A stretch of 64,000 nucleotides of DNA from contig NZ_CAKMMG010000004.1 of assembly GCF_927798115.1 (NCBI RefSeq), positions 1 to 64,000 of the forward strand, written 5' to 3'. The notes beneath the pieces are model-generated. The model saw only the letters and a list, made by a program, of their open reading frames with translations. It made no database searches and was not told where the DNA came from. The stretch's first letter is position 1, and each line of letters begins with the position of its first letter. This DNA comes from Paenibacillus auburnensis. Lineage in GTDB: Bacteria > Bacillota > Bacilli > Paenibacillales > Paenibacillaceae. The position numbers and the translations under genes are program-made. This document shows positions 20,472 through 31,944 of this stretch, piece by piece.

Positions 20472-20909
20472 TTAACTCTTTCGAAATGTATAATATTTAT
20501 GACCTACATAGTTAGATATTGTATAAAGACCTGATGCTACTAAAATAGAAACATTTTCAGTAAGTTTACCCTTTTCCAGCAATCCAGCATCATTCATGAG
20601 CATATTCAATATATGACCAAGATAATATGAAATTAGGTAGCAGAGTAATGAAATTAAGAAAAATCTCCAAACTGTTTTATTTGTACTTTTTTTAGATTGA
20701 AAAGTAAAGTTTTTATTTAATACATAACTGCAAATAATTCCGATAATATTCCCCAAACTGGTTGATACCCAATAGTTAAAATGCAAAGTATTAAATAGGA
20801 TAAATATCGAACCTAATCCAACCAAGGTGTTTAAGACACCCACCAAGATAAACTTAAAAAACGTAATGTTCTCGTAAAACTTCTCTTTTAACCAGCCCAT
20901 AACTGTCAT
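20472..20909 (-). CDS. GtrA-family membrane protein
   Basis: 145 aa with four membrane helices and the GtrA pattern FKFILVGVLNTLVGLGSIFIL, then CSYVLNKNFTFQS in the middle. GtrA proteins are thought to flip or present the polyprenyl-phosphate sugar made by the adjacent GtrB-type transferase. It starts one base after the upstream glycosyltransferase stop, and a polytopic GT-C-like gene follows in the same cluster: a complete three-part glycan side-chain modification set. AT-rich. Confidence 0.88.
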   Translation of the reverse strand: MTVMGWLKEKFYENITFFKFILVGVLNTLVGLGSIFILFNTLHFNYWVSTSLGNIIGIICSYVLNKNFTFQSKKSTNKTVWRFFLISLLCYLISYYLGHILNMLMNDAGLLEKGKLTENVSILVASGLYTISNYVGHKYYTFRKS

Positions 20910-20910
20910 A

Positions 20911-21867
20911 CTAATTTTTCCTAGAAACTGATGAAGATGGGATATTTATTTCTTCTCTAACAAGAAATAGGGGTCGTCTTTTAGTTTCATTATAGATTCT
21001 TCCTATATACTCCCCAATAATTCCTAACGTGATTAATTGTATACCTCCAAAGAACAATATAGCCACCATTAGAGATGGATAACCTGCAACTGGATTACCA
21101 AAAAAGATAGTATTAAAAATGAGATAAATCATGTAGATAAAAGAAGTAATTGATACAAAAAATCCTAGGTAGGAAGAAAATTGCAACGGTGCAAAGCTGA
21201 ATGAGGTAATACCTTCAATTGCAAAGTTCCACAACTTCCAGTAATTAAAACTAGTTTTCCCAGCGAATCGAGCCTCTCGTTCGTAAGTAATACTAGTTTG
21301 TTTATAGCCCACCCAACTGAAAAGTCCTTTCATAAATCGATGATGCTCAGGTAGTTGGTTCAAAGCGTCGACAACTTGCCTAGACATAAGCCGAAAATCA
21401 CCTGTATCCTCAGGGATGTCGATTCTTGTTAGCTTAGCTATGACTCTATAGAACATGTGTGCAGTCATTTTTTTAAGTGCTGTTTCGCCTTCTCGCTTAG
21501 TGCGTGTTGCATACACAACATCATATCCCTCAGTCCACTTATTCACTAATAATGGAATAACATCAGGAGGATCTTGCAAGTCAGCATCAATTGGAATAAT
21601 TGCATCTCCTGAAGCATATTTTAGACCTGCAGACATTGCAACCTCTTTACCAAAGTTTCTTGATAAATCAATTACTTTAATTCGTTCATCTTTGTGTGCC
21701 AGTTCTCTAAGCAACAAAAGAGTGTTGTCTTTACTCCCATCATTTATACATATAATTTCGAAGTTATATGAATTTTTCAACATAGTATCTTTGATACTTT
21801 TATAAAAAGTATCGATATTAGCCTCTTCATTGTACATAGGAACTATAAGTGACAACATAAACTCCAT
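20911..21867 (-). CDS. GtrB-type polyprenyl-phosphate glycosyltransferase (GT2)
   Basis: 318 aa. N-terminal GT-A domain (LIVPMYNEEANI, CINDGSKDNT, DADLQDPPDVIP, DTGDFRLMSRQV) followed by two C-terminal helices, as in GtrB, DPM1 and YkcC. It makes a polyprenyl-phosphate-linked monosaccharide on the cytoplasmic face. The tail is short and basic. The next gene downstream encodes GtrA; the upstream gene encodes a GT-C-like enzyme, supporting a joint role in adding a side-branch sugar. An alternative ATG lies three codons in. Confidence 0.9.
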   Translation of the reverse strand: MEFMLSLIVPMYNEEANIDTFYKSIKDTMLKNSYNFEIICINDGSKDNTLLLLRELAHKDERIKVIDLSRNFGKEVAMSAGLKYASGDAIIPIDADLQDPPDVIPLLVNKWTEGYDVVYATRTKREGETALKKMTAHMFYRVIAKLTRIDIPEDTGDFRLMSRQVVDALNQLPEHHRFMKGLFSWVGYKQTSITYEREARFAGKTSFNYWKLWNFAIEGITSFSFAPLQFSSYLGFFVSITSFIYMIYLIFNTIFFGNPVAGYPSLMVAILFFGGIQLITLGIIGEYIGRIYNETKRRPLFLVREEINIPSSSVSRKN

Positions 21868-21907
21868 GCCCTTTTCATCCTCTTCACTTATTTATAGATT
21901 AGTATAC

Positions 21908-24022
<2,115 letters not shown>

Positions 24023-24092
24023 TAACATCCTTAGTTAATTATTATTATCGCCTTTTCCTAATTAATTTCATGATTTCTATAATTCAAATCCC

Positions 24093-25013
24093 TTATTTTC
24101 GATCATTAAACGATTGCCTTAACTGATAAAACAAGTTTAATGGTGTCAAAGAAAACAACCAGAATTTTTGAAGTGACATGTTTTGAATTCGTGGTAAAAA
24201 CTCACTCTTCCAATTCTGGGGACTAGGGCATAAGCTATTAAGTAAATTTTTCTTCCTACACTTATAAAAAAACCATCCTAATACAGTTTTCACTTCTCTA
24301 TCTACAACGTTATCCAACTGCAAATATGAATTATTTCCGTGCAGCCTATAGTAATAATTAGTTTCCGGTATATATAGGGGTTCTGTAAGTATTAAACTTT
24401 TCAGAATAAAGTCCCAATCATGGCAGTACTTTAAGTTCCTAAATCCCCCTACTTTATTATATATCTCTCGAGTAAATAACATATTCCCTGTAGATATAGC
24501 TGCATTGTGAGGAACAAGGGACCATCCTACTGTTGGAAAGTTTTGTATTGAATTTTGAACTGCAACAAACTTACCAGCTTCGCCATTGGTACTGTCTACC
24601 AACAGTCCTTCCCCATCAATCACACTTATCTTTGAGAAAGAAAATTTAGCATCCTGAGAATACATTGCTGCCATCATTACCTCAAACCGATCGACATCAT
24701 ATAGATCATCCGCATTTAGAATCGAGATATATTCACCCCTGGAAGCATTAATTCCCTCGTTTATAGAAAAATGAGCACCTCGATTCACTTCATGCTTTAT
24801 AAATTGAATCTTCCCATCAAATCGTTGCTTTATCTTTTCCTGTGATATTAATTGGTTGATCAGTGCCACGCTATTATCTTTGGAAAAATCATCAACAATC
24901 ACTAACTCTAAATTCTCATATGTCTGAGAAACTATAGACTCTAAGGATTGAACAATAAACTTCTCATAATTATAAGATGGAACAATAACACTAACTAAAG
25001 GGGGATTGGTCAT
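24093..25013 (-). CDS. Glycosyltransferase family 2
   Basis: 306 aa from the ATG at 25013, preceded by AGGAGAG; the earlier ATG (25043) overlaps the previous gene and lacks a site. GT-A domain: VSVIVPSYNYEKFI, VDDFSKDNS, a metal-binding SILNADD (close to the usual DxD), and a late HDWDFILKSL. It lacks membrane helices, so it acts in the cytosol or at the membrane surface. Acceptor and sugar are unknown. Within the AT-rich polysaccharide island, immediately after the GT2-WbsX fusion gene. Confidence 0.85.
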   Translation of the reverse strand: MTNPPLVSVIVPSYNYEKFIVQSLESIVSQTYENLELVIVDDFSKDNSVALINQLISQEKIKQRFDGKIQFIKHEVNRGAHFSINEGINASRGEYISILNADDLYDVDRFEVMMAAMYSQDAKFSFSKISVIDGEGLLVDSTNGEAGKFVAVQNSIQNFPTVGWSLVPHNAAISTGNMLFTREIYNKVGGFRNLKYCHDWDFILKSLILTEPLYIPETNYYYRLHGNNSYLQLDNVVDREVKTVLGWFFYKCRKKNLLNSLCPSPQNWKSEFLPRIQNMSLQKFWLFSLTPLNLFYQLRQSFNDRK

Positions 25014-25032
25014 GGCGTTCTCTCCTAGTTTA

Positions 25033-27285
25033 TTAGCGAACATTTAATGCTCTTTGTGTAGCTTCCAGATATCCATGTCCATACTTGGTATCTGGCTCTA
25101 AATGAGTGCCTTCGGCCCATTCATTCCATGCATTTACAAAAACAACTTGATTATCTTTTCTGTTAAATTTCCTAGTATAGTCAATTAATCCAATCATCCA
25201 CTTCTCATATTCAGCAGGTGAGGCATCAAAGAATATATTAGAAGATTTTTTTCTTCTCGCAGTATTATCCCAACTCAACATGGCACCACGAAACCATTTA
25301 TAATCATTGGAATTCTTTTTCCGCAAATTCCGCTCTACAACCTCTCTATAATTATAAATGTTTCCATCAAATTCAGGATCCAACCCTTTAATCTGATTGG
25401 AAATCTCGGCTGCATAGACGCCATGTGGAGGGAATTCAACTGCAGAGTCACATCCATGAAGCTCTGGATCCTGCTGTCCAAATGATTGGACCATACACAC
25501 ATGTAAATCCTTAATCCCGTTTTCTCGACATTTTTCTTTCCAAAACTTCACTGTATTCTTCAAATCGGGAAACAGTTCTGCCCGGTAAATTAGAATTATC
25601 GGAACTCCATCTTCAATACAAATGTATCTACTATCTTTCAACATAGGAATAACCTCTTCAATAAACCTTTTGTCTGAATCCTCATCATGAATCTGCTGCA
25701 TAAGCAATTCTTTTTCTTGACCATCCCATCTTCTAGACCAGCTTTCATTAGCCCAGCAAATACAAAAAGGAAAGTCTAATTCTTTATTTGCAATCATATC
25801 ATTAAGCGGTTTCTCAAGAAGCCTCTTTCCATTAAACCAGTAGTAGTAATAGCAGAACCCAAAGATATTATATTTTCTAGCTAATTCTACTTGGCGTTCT
25901 CTTATATTTTTATCTTCTACTAAATTATAATAGCCTAAATCAGTTGGAATTTGAGGCTGATAATGGCCTTCATATAAAGGGGCAGCCTTTGTAACATTTG
26001 TCCATTCTGTAAAACCTTTTCCCCACCACTCATTATTCTCAGGAATTTCATGATATTGCGGAAGATAGAAGGGAATGATTTTGATTTTTTCTTTTTCCCC
26101 TTCCTCCCATTGGGACACAGATGCACGTTTATGATAAATAACATGTGGTATATGTTGAATAACCTTACTTTGTGTGATGAGATTATCTTTCAATAATGAA
26201 TAATGGTTTAATCCAGAATTCCCCTTCATAATCTCTGATTTAACAAACACTGGACCAATAAATTCACATTTATTTTTGATATCCGAAAAAATAAATTCTC
26301 CCTTAAAAAGGGGCGCAAAGTGTTCTTCTCCCATAAACCTGTCTTCATCCATATAAATTAGATCACTATTTGTTTCCTTAATTGCTTGTGAAACATAATA
26401 AAGAGTATTAATAGATATGAAATCCTCCTCTTCAAGAACAAATGTATAGTCACCAGAAATATTAGGTAAAGCAGCATTAATATGGTCCATAAAATTATCA
26501 CTAGCTACTTCAACTAGTTTAAGTTGAGACTTTTCAAAATAATTGGTAAGTCCAGCGATATTTTTTCCAACTACTATAATTTCATATTTAGTGAAAGACT
26601 GTCTTCTTACGGAATCCAAGCATGTATTTAAAAGCTGGAGATCACCGCTATGGAAGGGCAAAATAATGGAGAACAAAGGATCAATAGCAGACTCAATATA
26701 TTTCATTGGTTCTTGTTCCACATACTTGTAGGATTCATAGCTTTGCTGCATTCCCGAGTCAGAAGAATGGTTAACCAACAGCGTCTCAGCTCTTGTAATG
26801 ACCCATCTAAAGCCATGTTCTCTCCATTTTCGATATCCTTTTTTTATTAGCTGTAAGACGCTTTCATCACCATACAAATTTGTATATTTTTCAAAGGCAA
26901 GCCTGAAATATGAAACAAAGGATATTTTTTCGAAGCTTAGATTTTCAAATTTAAACTCACCTGGCATATCCCCTGGGTCTAACCTTAAATCCTTTACATT
27001 ATTGTCAAATTTAACAATTTTAAAATGTGTGTTTTCTTTTTCATTCAGCACGCCTAGAAGTAATGAATTATCTTGACTATATCCTTCTCCATAATTTATA
27101 TAGAGGCGTAAATATCTAGTGTCGTTAGATGCTCCTTGCCAAACTATTTTATAGAATCCCTTTACAAATGTTTCATTAAAGTACATCTGTGGATCATTAT
27201 TGAGACTATTCCACTCATTAGAAGATTCGTTCATTGTTTTCATCTCTAAACCATATAAAGAGGAAACACTCATTGTTTTTTTCAT
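25033..27285 (-). CDS. Multidomain protein: beta module, GT2-like domain and WbsX/GH99-like domain
   Basis: 750 aa. Residues about 40-120 hold the same beta module seen in the DUF6056-like protein (LYINYGEGYSQDNS, LRLDPGD). Residues about 205-400 look like a GT2 domain (FSIILPFHSGDLQLLNTCLDSV), but the second acidic motif reads LEEED, so it may be altered. Residues about 410-750 match the WbsX/GH99-like family (IIPFYLPQYHEIPENNEWWGKGFTEWTNV, FCYYYYWFNGKRLL, FCICWANESWSRRWDGQ, VFVNAWNEWAEGTHLEPD). The ATG overlaps the upstream stop (ATGA). Likely a cytosolic bifunctional glycan enzyme; linkage and direction are unknown. Confidence 0.78.
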   Translation of the reverse strand: MKKTMSVSSLYGLEMKTMNESSNEWNSLNNDPQMYFNETFVKGFYKIVWQGASNDTRYLRLYINYGEGYSQDNSLLLGVLNEKENTHFKIVKFDNNVKDLRLDPGDMPGEFKFENLSFEKISFVSYFRLAFEKYTNLYGDESVLQLIKKGYRKWREHGFRWVITRAETLLVNHSSDSGMQQSYESYKYVEQEPMKYIESAIDPLFSIILPFHSGDLQLLNTCLDSVRRQSFTKYEIIVVGKNIAGLTNYFEKSQLKLVEVASDNFMDHINAALPNISGDYTFVLEEEDFISINTLYYVSQAIKETNSDLIYMDEDRFMGEEHFAPLFKGEFIFSDIKNKCEFIGPVFVKSEIMKGNSGLNHYSLLKDNLITQSKVIQHIPHVIYHKRASVSQWEEGEKEKIKIIPFYLPQYHEIPENNEWWGKGFTEWTNVTKAAPLYEGHYQPQIPTDLGYYNLVEDKNIRERQVELARKYNIFGFCYYYYWFNGKRLLEKPLNDMIANKELDFPFCICWANESWSRRWDGQEKELLMQQIHDEDSDKRFIEEVIPMLKDSRYICIEDGVPIILIYRAELFPDLKNTVKFWKEKCRENGIKDLHVCMVQSFGQQDPELHGCDSAVEFPPHGVYAAEISNQIKGLDPEFDGNIYNYREVVERNLRKKNSNDYKWFRGAMLSWDNTARRKKSSNIFFDASPAEYEKWMIGLIDYTRKFNRKDNQVVFVNAWNEWAEGTHLEPDTKYGHGYLEATQRALNVR

Positions 27286-28823
27286 TTGTTCTTTCCTTTC
27301 GCTTCACCTTTAATTTTCCTACCGAAACTATTTATTTTCTGCATAGTACGCCACCAAATAGTACTTTCGATTTCACTTATTATTTCTTTACTTATTTTCA
27401 AATCATTTGTTAAAATTTCTTTTTCGCTCATAAGTTGAGAATTTTCATAACGGAGATCATTATTCATCTTGTTTTGTTCTAAAAGTTCAGATTCTAGTCT
27501 TTTCGATTCAACCTCGAGATTAAGATTAATATCTTGAACAGTCTGGAGCAATAGCTGCTTCTCATCTATCCGTGATTGATAATCCAAGATTGTTTGTTGT
27601 GAAAACTCCCTCTCTTTTACAAGATTATCCTCCAATGAATTAAGAGACCTTGTTAATTCTTCATACCGCTTACCAACTTCAATAAAAAATTCCTCTTCTA
27701 AAAAATGAATATATTTCAAAGTGATTTCAATTTTAGTGGCTTGAAAATCAGGCTCAGTAAAAAAGTATACTTGAGGATCATCCGTAGCAAAAAAATGTGT
27801 GGAGTCCATTACAAAACTTGCATTTGTATCCATCAGGCTCAATTCAAGAGCCTTGTCGGAGGAGTCATATGCAATTACTTTTTCAATACAGATAACGCTA
27901 CTCTTATCCGCTGGATCAAATCTAAAATTTTTCATATTGGCGTCAATTGAAAACTGGAGAATTGATGTTTGTGAATCAACACCAATCCTTATGCTGTCTT
28001 CCTCAGAAAATATATCTTCCTTCGAGTTCTTGTAGAATAATTGACTCGTGATTATTTCCGGCTCTTTAAACTCAAAAGGACTACTTTTTTTAAGGTAACC
28101 ATTCTGTCTGAGTGTTGCTTGATTAGTTCCCACAAAGTCAGCAAATGCAATCGACATCTTCGTATAGTGCTCTATTCTCTCATCAGATATTTCAAAGACA
28201 TTAAATAATTCGCTAATATCTACGAAATTAACTAATGATGAATAATGCGCGTAATAGAAAGTATTGATAGCTCTAAACGCTACAAACTCAACAGGCACTG
28301 GAAAATTCAAAACCCATTCGTAATCCAATACTTTAAATTCTTGATCCTCTAAAATGAAGATGTTATCAAAATTCAAATCTACGTTAGGGGTAATAAATGA
28401 CTTCAAGCCTTCAAGGGGGTATTTCTTATTAAAAAAGCTAACGAATTGTTCCGTATTGCTAAAAGTCGTATAGTTAAGGCAGGCAACTTCATCAATAAAT
28501 TGTTTGTATAATTCAATATAATAAAAGAAGTCTTTTTTCTTCTTGTTAAGAGCAGCCTCTAAAATCAACTCATCAAGACTATAAGCAGTTATGTATTCAA
28601 ATATTATTGAATCATCTTGAAGTTGAGGCCGCAGCAAAACATCCTCCTTATAATGCATATTCAAATCTTTATAGTTCTGTATAATCTTTCGAATATGCGC
28701 CACACCAGACGGGGCAACAGCTTGTTTCATCACTTTCTTAAGACCGTCTTCTTCATAAATAACGGTTTTCATTTGAAAGTGAGGATGTCGGTCTTTACTA
28801 TATCTCGCATATAGTATATTCAA
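27282..28823 (-). CDS. Kinase-fold protein with beta module and long C-terminal coiled coil
   Basis: 513 aa from a TTG at 28823, about 10 nt after GAGGAG. The N-terminal 230 residues look like an aminoglycoside-phosphotransferase/LPS-kinase fold: VDLNFDNIF stands where the catalytic HxDxxxxN loop is expected (Asp and Asn kept, His replaced) and VLDYEWV where the DFG-like metal site lies. A beta module follows (about 262-370: LFYKNSKEDIFSEEDS, FRFDPADK). Residues about 380-490 are a charged heptad coiled coil, ending in a basic tail (WWRTMQKINSFGRKIKG). With the methyltransferase next door this resembles WbdD, the O-antigen chain terminator; inferred, not proven. Confidence 0.65.
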   Translation of the reverse strand: MNILYARYSKDRHPHFQMKTVIYEEDGLKKVMKQAVAPSGVAHIRKIIQNYKDLNMHYKEDVLLRPQLQDDSIIFEYITAYSLDELILEAALNKKKKDFFYYIELYKQFIDEVACLNYTTFSNTEQFVSFFNKKYPLEGLKSFITPNVDLNFDNIFILEDQEFKVLDYEWVLNFPVPVEFVAFRAINTFYYAHYSSLVNFVDISELFNVFEISDERIEHYTKMSIAFADFVGTNQATLRQNGYLKKSSPFEFKEPEIITSQLFYKNSKEDIFSEEDSIRIGVDSQTSILQFSIDANMKNFRFDPADKSSVICIEKVIAYDSSDKALELSLMDTNASFVMDSTHFFATDDPQVYFFTEPDFQATKIEITLKYIHFLEEEFFIEVGKRYEELTRSLNSLEDNLVKEREFSQQTILDYQSRIDEKQLLLQTVQDINLNLEVESKRLESELLEQNKMNNDLRYENSQLMSEKEILTNDLKISKEIISEIESTIWWRTMQKINSFGRKIKGEAKGKNK

Positions 28824-28857
28824 GTACTTCTCACTCCTCAAAGTGGTTAATTAGCCT

Positions 28858-29760
28858 TTATCTTGAAAAGACAAGGAAAGAGTTTGAGAAAAACGGATAT
28901 TCAGCTTCACTATGCAGAATGCTATTGTATACAGCTTGTTCGCTAAAAAGGATCGTTCTAGATTGGTCATAATTAACTAAATTATTTTGCAACTCTCCGA
29001 TCTTCGGCAATCTTCCATCTGAATAAATTGAATTCGGTAGCTTGTAGTCAGGGTATGGATAGTAGAACCTATTTTCTTCAAATCCTGCATCAAGTAGTTT
29101 TGTGGTTAGTTCCGATTTAGAAAAAGTGGAAACTTGCCGGTTAGATGGATAGTTTTCCAAACCATCGAAAATCACTCCGGTATGATCCTCTTTACTTCCT
29201 GCCCAATATTTCAAACCAAATTTATTTTCGATTGCAATTATTAAGGTTCCATTTGGTTTAAGATTCTTCTTTATTTTTTTCAAAAAATCATTATAGGGTG
29301 AATTAGAGATAGTATACATTGCTGCGTATTCCAACACACCAATAAGAGTTATATAATCAAACTTCTTATCGAATTCAATATCATTCAAATTACCTACAAT
29401 GATTTCTAAGTTTTGTTTATCTCTATTGCGGTGATAGTTTATTAACGATCTCTTTTTTGACAGTTCAACCGAAGTTACATGCTTACACTTGTCACAAAGA
29501 ACTCCTGTAATAGCACCACAACCCGCCCCAATTTCTAAGACTTCAGCTTCCTTATCAAAGGGGTACCACTCCAGTAGGTTATGCCTTTTACTGGAAAAAT
29601 GATATAGTATAGGCCAACGATTATCATTAGCAATGATATTATCAAAATTAGTATTATTCTTAGCGATTTCAAGCATTTCATCTTCTATTTCACCATCAGA
29701 GTACAGATCTTCTCCACTATAAAACGAAAAATTGAGCCGCTTGTCTTCATAACTGTCCAC
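28858..29760 (-). CDS. Class I SAM-dependent methyltransferase
   Basis: 300 aa. Rossmann-like methyltransferase with motif I VLEIGAGCG (75-83), the acidic ribose-binding position in VTSVELSKKR, and a post-motif FDYITLIGVLEY. GTG start after GAGAGGA, overlapping the end of the wzt-like gene by 14 nt. It lies between the exporter ATPase and the kinase-like coiled-coil protein, so methylation of a sugar or of the terminal residue of an exported polysaccharide is the best guess. Residues 1-60 are a family-specific N-terminal extension. Confidence 0.82.
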   Translation of the reverse strand: MDSYEDKRLNFSFYSGEDLYSDGEIEDEMLEIAKNNTNFDNIIANDNRWPILYHFSSKRHNLLEWYPFDKEAEVLEIGAGCGAITGVLCDKCKHVTSVELSKKRSLINYHRNRDKQNLEIIVGNLNDIEFDKKFDYITLIGVLEYAAMYTISNSPYNDFLKKIKKNLKPNGTLIIAIENKFGLKYWAGSKEDHTGVIFDGLENYPSNRQVSTFSKSELTTKLLDAGFEENRFYYPYPDYKLPNSIYSDGRLPKIGELQNNLVNYDQSRTILFSEQAVYNSILHSEAEYPFFSNSFLVFSR

Positions 29761-31030
29761 TTATTCCAATCCTCTCATTCTTTATAACTTTAATTTCAGA
29801 ATCCATATCAAAGAATCCCACACTGTTTTTATTGGCGATTACATGAATATTAAATATATCGTATAATCGATTGTATACAACAAAATCATTATTTTCATAC
29901 CCGGTGCAGCCGAAGGAGATCAAATAATCTCCACCTTGCAGTGAAATATCCTGAGTAAATTCAACTACATATATGTCATTTTTGCTTATTAAGCCTGTAT
30001 TAATTGATTCAAGCATTGTATTAGTACCTGTAATTTCAGTACCTCTAATGTCCTTTATACTAAAGGCAAAAATGGGATCCACAATGTCTTCATTGAAAAG
30101 CACCTTAATCTTTAGCTTAAATTCTTTGCCCTTCATTATGACATTTGTTAAATCTCCAGTATGATCAAAGACTCCAAAATCGATAATTTGAGCCTTATTA
30201 TTCCCATAATCACTAAAAGAAGGATTAATATTAATTCCCTTCTTCCATTCAGATTCAATATTTTCAATTTTTTTATTCTCTTTCTCCATTCCAGTGAATT
30301 GGTTTACTAATATTTTCTTATAAATATCAATCATAGGACCAGGCGAGCCTTCATCAACGATTACTCCTTCGTTCATCACAATGACCCTATCACAATATTT
30401 CATCACGCTACTCATATCATGAGTAACGAATATTATGGTCTTACCCTGCTCCTTAAATTCACTGAACTTCTTGAAACACTTAGCCTGAAAGAAAATATCA
30501 CCTACTGACAAGGCTTCATCAACAATCAATATCTCAGGCTCAACATTAATTGCCACAGCAAATGCTAGCCTCACGAACATACCACTCGAATATGTTTTTA
30601 CCGGCTGATGAATAAAATCTCCTATATCAGCAAAAGCAATAATATCATCAATTTTCTCATCAACGTCTTCCTTACTCATCCCCATCATAGTGCCATTTAA
30701 ATACACATTCTCCAAACCGGAAAAATCAGGATTAAACCCTGCTCCCAGCTCTAATAAAGCTGATATTCTACCGTTAACGGATATCTCTCCTGAGGTTGGA
30801 GAAAGAACTCCCGTCATTATTTTCAGAAGAGTGGACTTCCCAGAACCATTTTTTCCGATAATCCCCAAAGCCTCTCCCTTTTGAACATGTAACGTCACAT
30901 TGTTCAGGGCAAAAAAATCTTTGTGATAGTTCTTGCCAGTTATGCTTAAAGACTCCTTTAAACGATCCAGAGGATTTTTATACAATTTATATATCTTTGT
31001 AAGATTATTTATTATTATCACATTACTCAT
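29747..31030 (-). CDS. Polysaccharide ABC exporter ATPase with C-terminal substrate-recognition domain (Wzt type)
   Basis: 427 aa. The nucleotide-binding domain has Walker A GKNGSGKS (59-66), signature YSSGM, Walker B ILIVDEAL and the late VTHD histidine, as in Wzt/TagH. Residues about 250-427 are an extra beta-rich domain (SDYGNNKAQIIDFGVFD, DISLQGGDYLISFGC) corresponding to the Wzt C-terminal carbohydrate-binding domain, which in E. coli O8/O9a reads the terminal modification of the finished chain. It starts after AAGGAGAG just downstream of its permease. Together they export a polyprenyl-linked glycan across the cytoplasmic membrane. Confidence 0.9.
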   Translation of the reverse strand: MSNVIIINNLTKIYKLYKNPLDRLKESLSITGKNYHKDFFALNNVTLHVQKGEALGIIGKNGSGKSTLLKIMTGVLSPTSGEISVNGRISALLELGAGFNPDFSGLENVYLNGTMMGMSKEDVDEKIDDIIAFADIGDFIHQPVKTYSSGMFVRLAFAVAINVEPEILIVDEALSVGDIFFQAKCFKKFSEFKEQGKTIIFVTHDMSSVMKYCDRVIVMNEGVIVDEGSPGPMIDIYKKILVNQFTGMEKENKKIENIESEWKKGININPSFSDYGNNKAQIIDFGVFDHTGDLTNVIMKGKEFKLKIKVLFNEDIVDPIFAFSIKDIRGTEITGTNTMLESINTGLISKNDIYVVEFTQDISLQGGDYLISFGCTGYENNDFVVYNRLYDIFNIHVIANKNSVGFFDMDSEIKVIKNERIGISGQL

Positions 31031-31047
31031 TTCTACTCTCCTTAATT

Positions 31048-31848
31048 CTACAAAACATCAGCGAAGTGAGGTTTTAATTTTTTATACATTAAGCCGCCTA
31101 CCAGTAAAAATCCAAAAGTAATTATCCAAAAATACAAGGTTTCGAAAGGTTTTTCCCAAAACCAGACTTTATTCAAAAAACAATCACGATAACCTTCTGC
31201 AATATAATAGAAAGGATTAAGTTTAAATAAAAATTGATATTTAGCAGGTGTTATGTCCAAAGACCAAACGATAGGAGTTAACCAAAATCCAATCTGAACT
31301 ATAATTGAAACAATCTGGTTCATATCCCTAAAGAATGGAACGATAGAGGATGTAATAAAACTAACACCAATTAACAATACCACCATACCAGCTAAGTAAT
31401 ATACTACCTGCAACCAAAATATGCTTGGATAGATTCCATAGATTATTAGGATAATAAGAAGGAATAACAAGAAAAATAAATGAATAAAAAAGGATGACAA
31501 GATTTTCACAAGCGGTAGTATACTAATTTTAAAAACCACTTTTTTCACCAAAAAACTATATTCAGTAAAACTCAAAGTTGCATTTGCAAAGGCCTCTGCA
31601 AAGTAAAACCACGGGATCATCCCACAAATAAGCCACACCACAAATGGAGCTCCACTCGTCGTCACCCCGGATCGAAACCCAACTTGAAAAACAAACCAAT
31701 ACAGTAGGATTGTAATTAAGGGGTTGGCGAAGGCCCAGAATATGCCGAAGTAAGATCCCTTAAATTTTTTCTTAAAATCATTTTGCGCCAAATTGTATAT
31801 TAATTTGATCCTTGAGTTCATTTCTTGTGACATTAATAATTTTAACAA
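31048..31848 (-). CDS. Polysaccharide ABC exporter permease (Wzm/TagG type)
   Basis: 266 aa with six membrane helices and the ABC-2 pattern NDFKKKFKGSYFGIFWAFANPLITILLYWFVFQ at the N-terminus and FKLNPFYYIAEGYRDCF near the end. It forms the channel with the ATPase encoded 17 nt downstream. TTG start follows AAGGAGA by 8 nt. It is the first gene of the long minus-strand AT-rich run and is divergent from the O-antigen-ligase-like gene. Confidence 0.9.
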   Translation of the reverse strand: MLKLLMSQEMNSRIKLIYNLAQNDFKKKFKGSYFGIFWAFANPLITILLYWFVFQVGFRSGVTTSGAPFVVWLICGMIPWFYFAEAFANATLSFTEYSFLVKKVVFKISILPLVKILSSFFIHLFFLLFLLIILIIYGIYPSIFWLQVVYYLAGMVVLLIGVSFITSSIVPFFRDMNQIVSIIVQIGFWLTPIVWSLDITPAKYQFLFKLNPFYYIAEGYRDCFLNKVWFWEKPFETLYFWIITFGFLLVGGLMYKKLKPHFADVL

Positions 31849-31883
31849 TTCACTATCTCCTTCTACTAATAAATTGATCTCCT

Positions 31884-31911
31884 TTTAGAAAGTAACTACT
31901 TATGCTAAAAT
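31884..31911 (+). promoter_or_regulatory. Probable promoter of the O-antigen-ligase-like gene
   Basis: TTTAGA (31884-31889), a 16-nt spacer and TAAAAT (31906-31911) with an upstream TG (TGCTAAAAT). It lies about 33 nt upstream of the GTG start and AAAGGAGA follows. Confidence 0.45.
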
Positions 31912-31944
31912 ATCCACGTACCTACAGGAAAAGGAGATTAAAAC

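Noticed and set aside
27282..28823. The kinase-like coiled-coil protein as an ordinary glycosyltransferase
   Set aside because: No GT-A or GT-B motifs are visible. The DLNFDN and LDYEW pair fits a phosphotransferase fold better.
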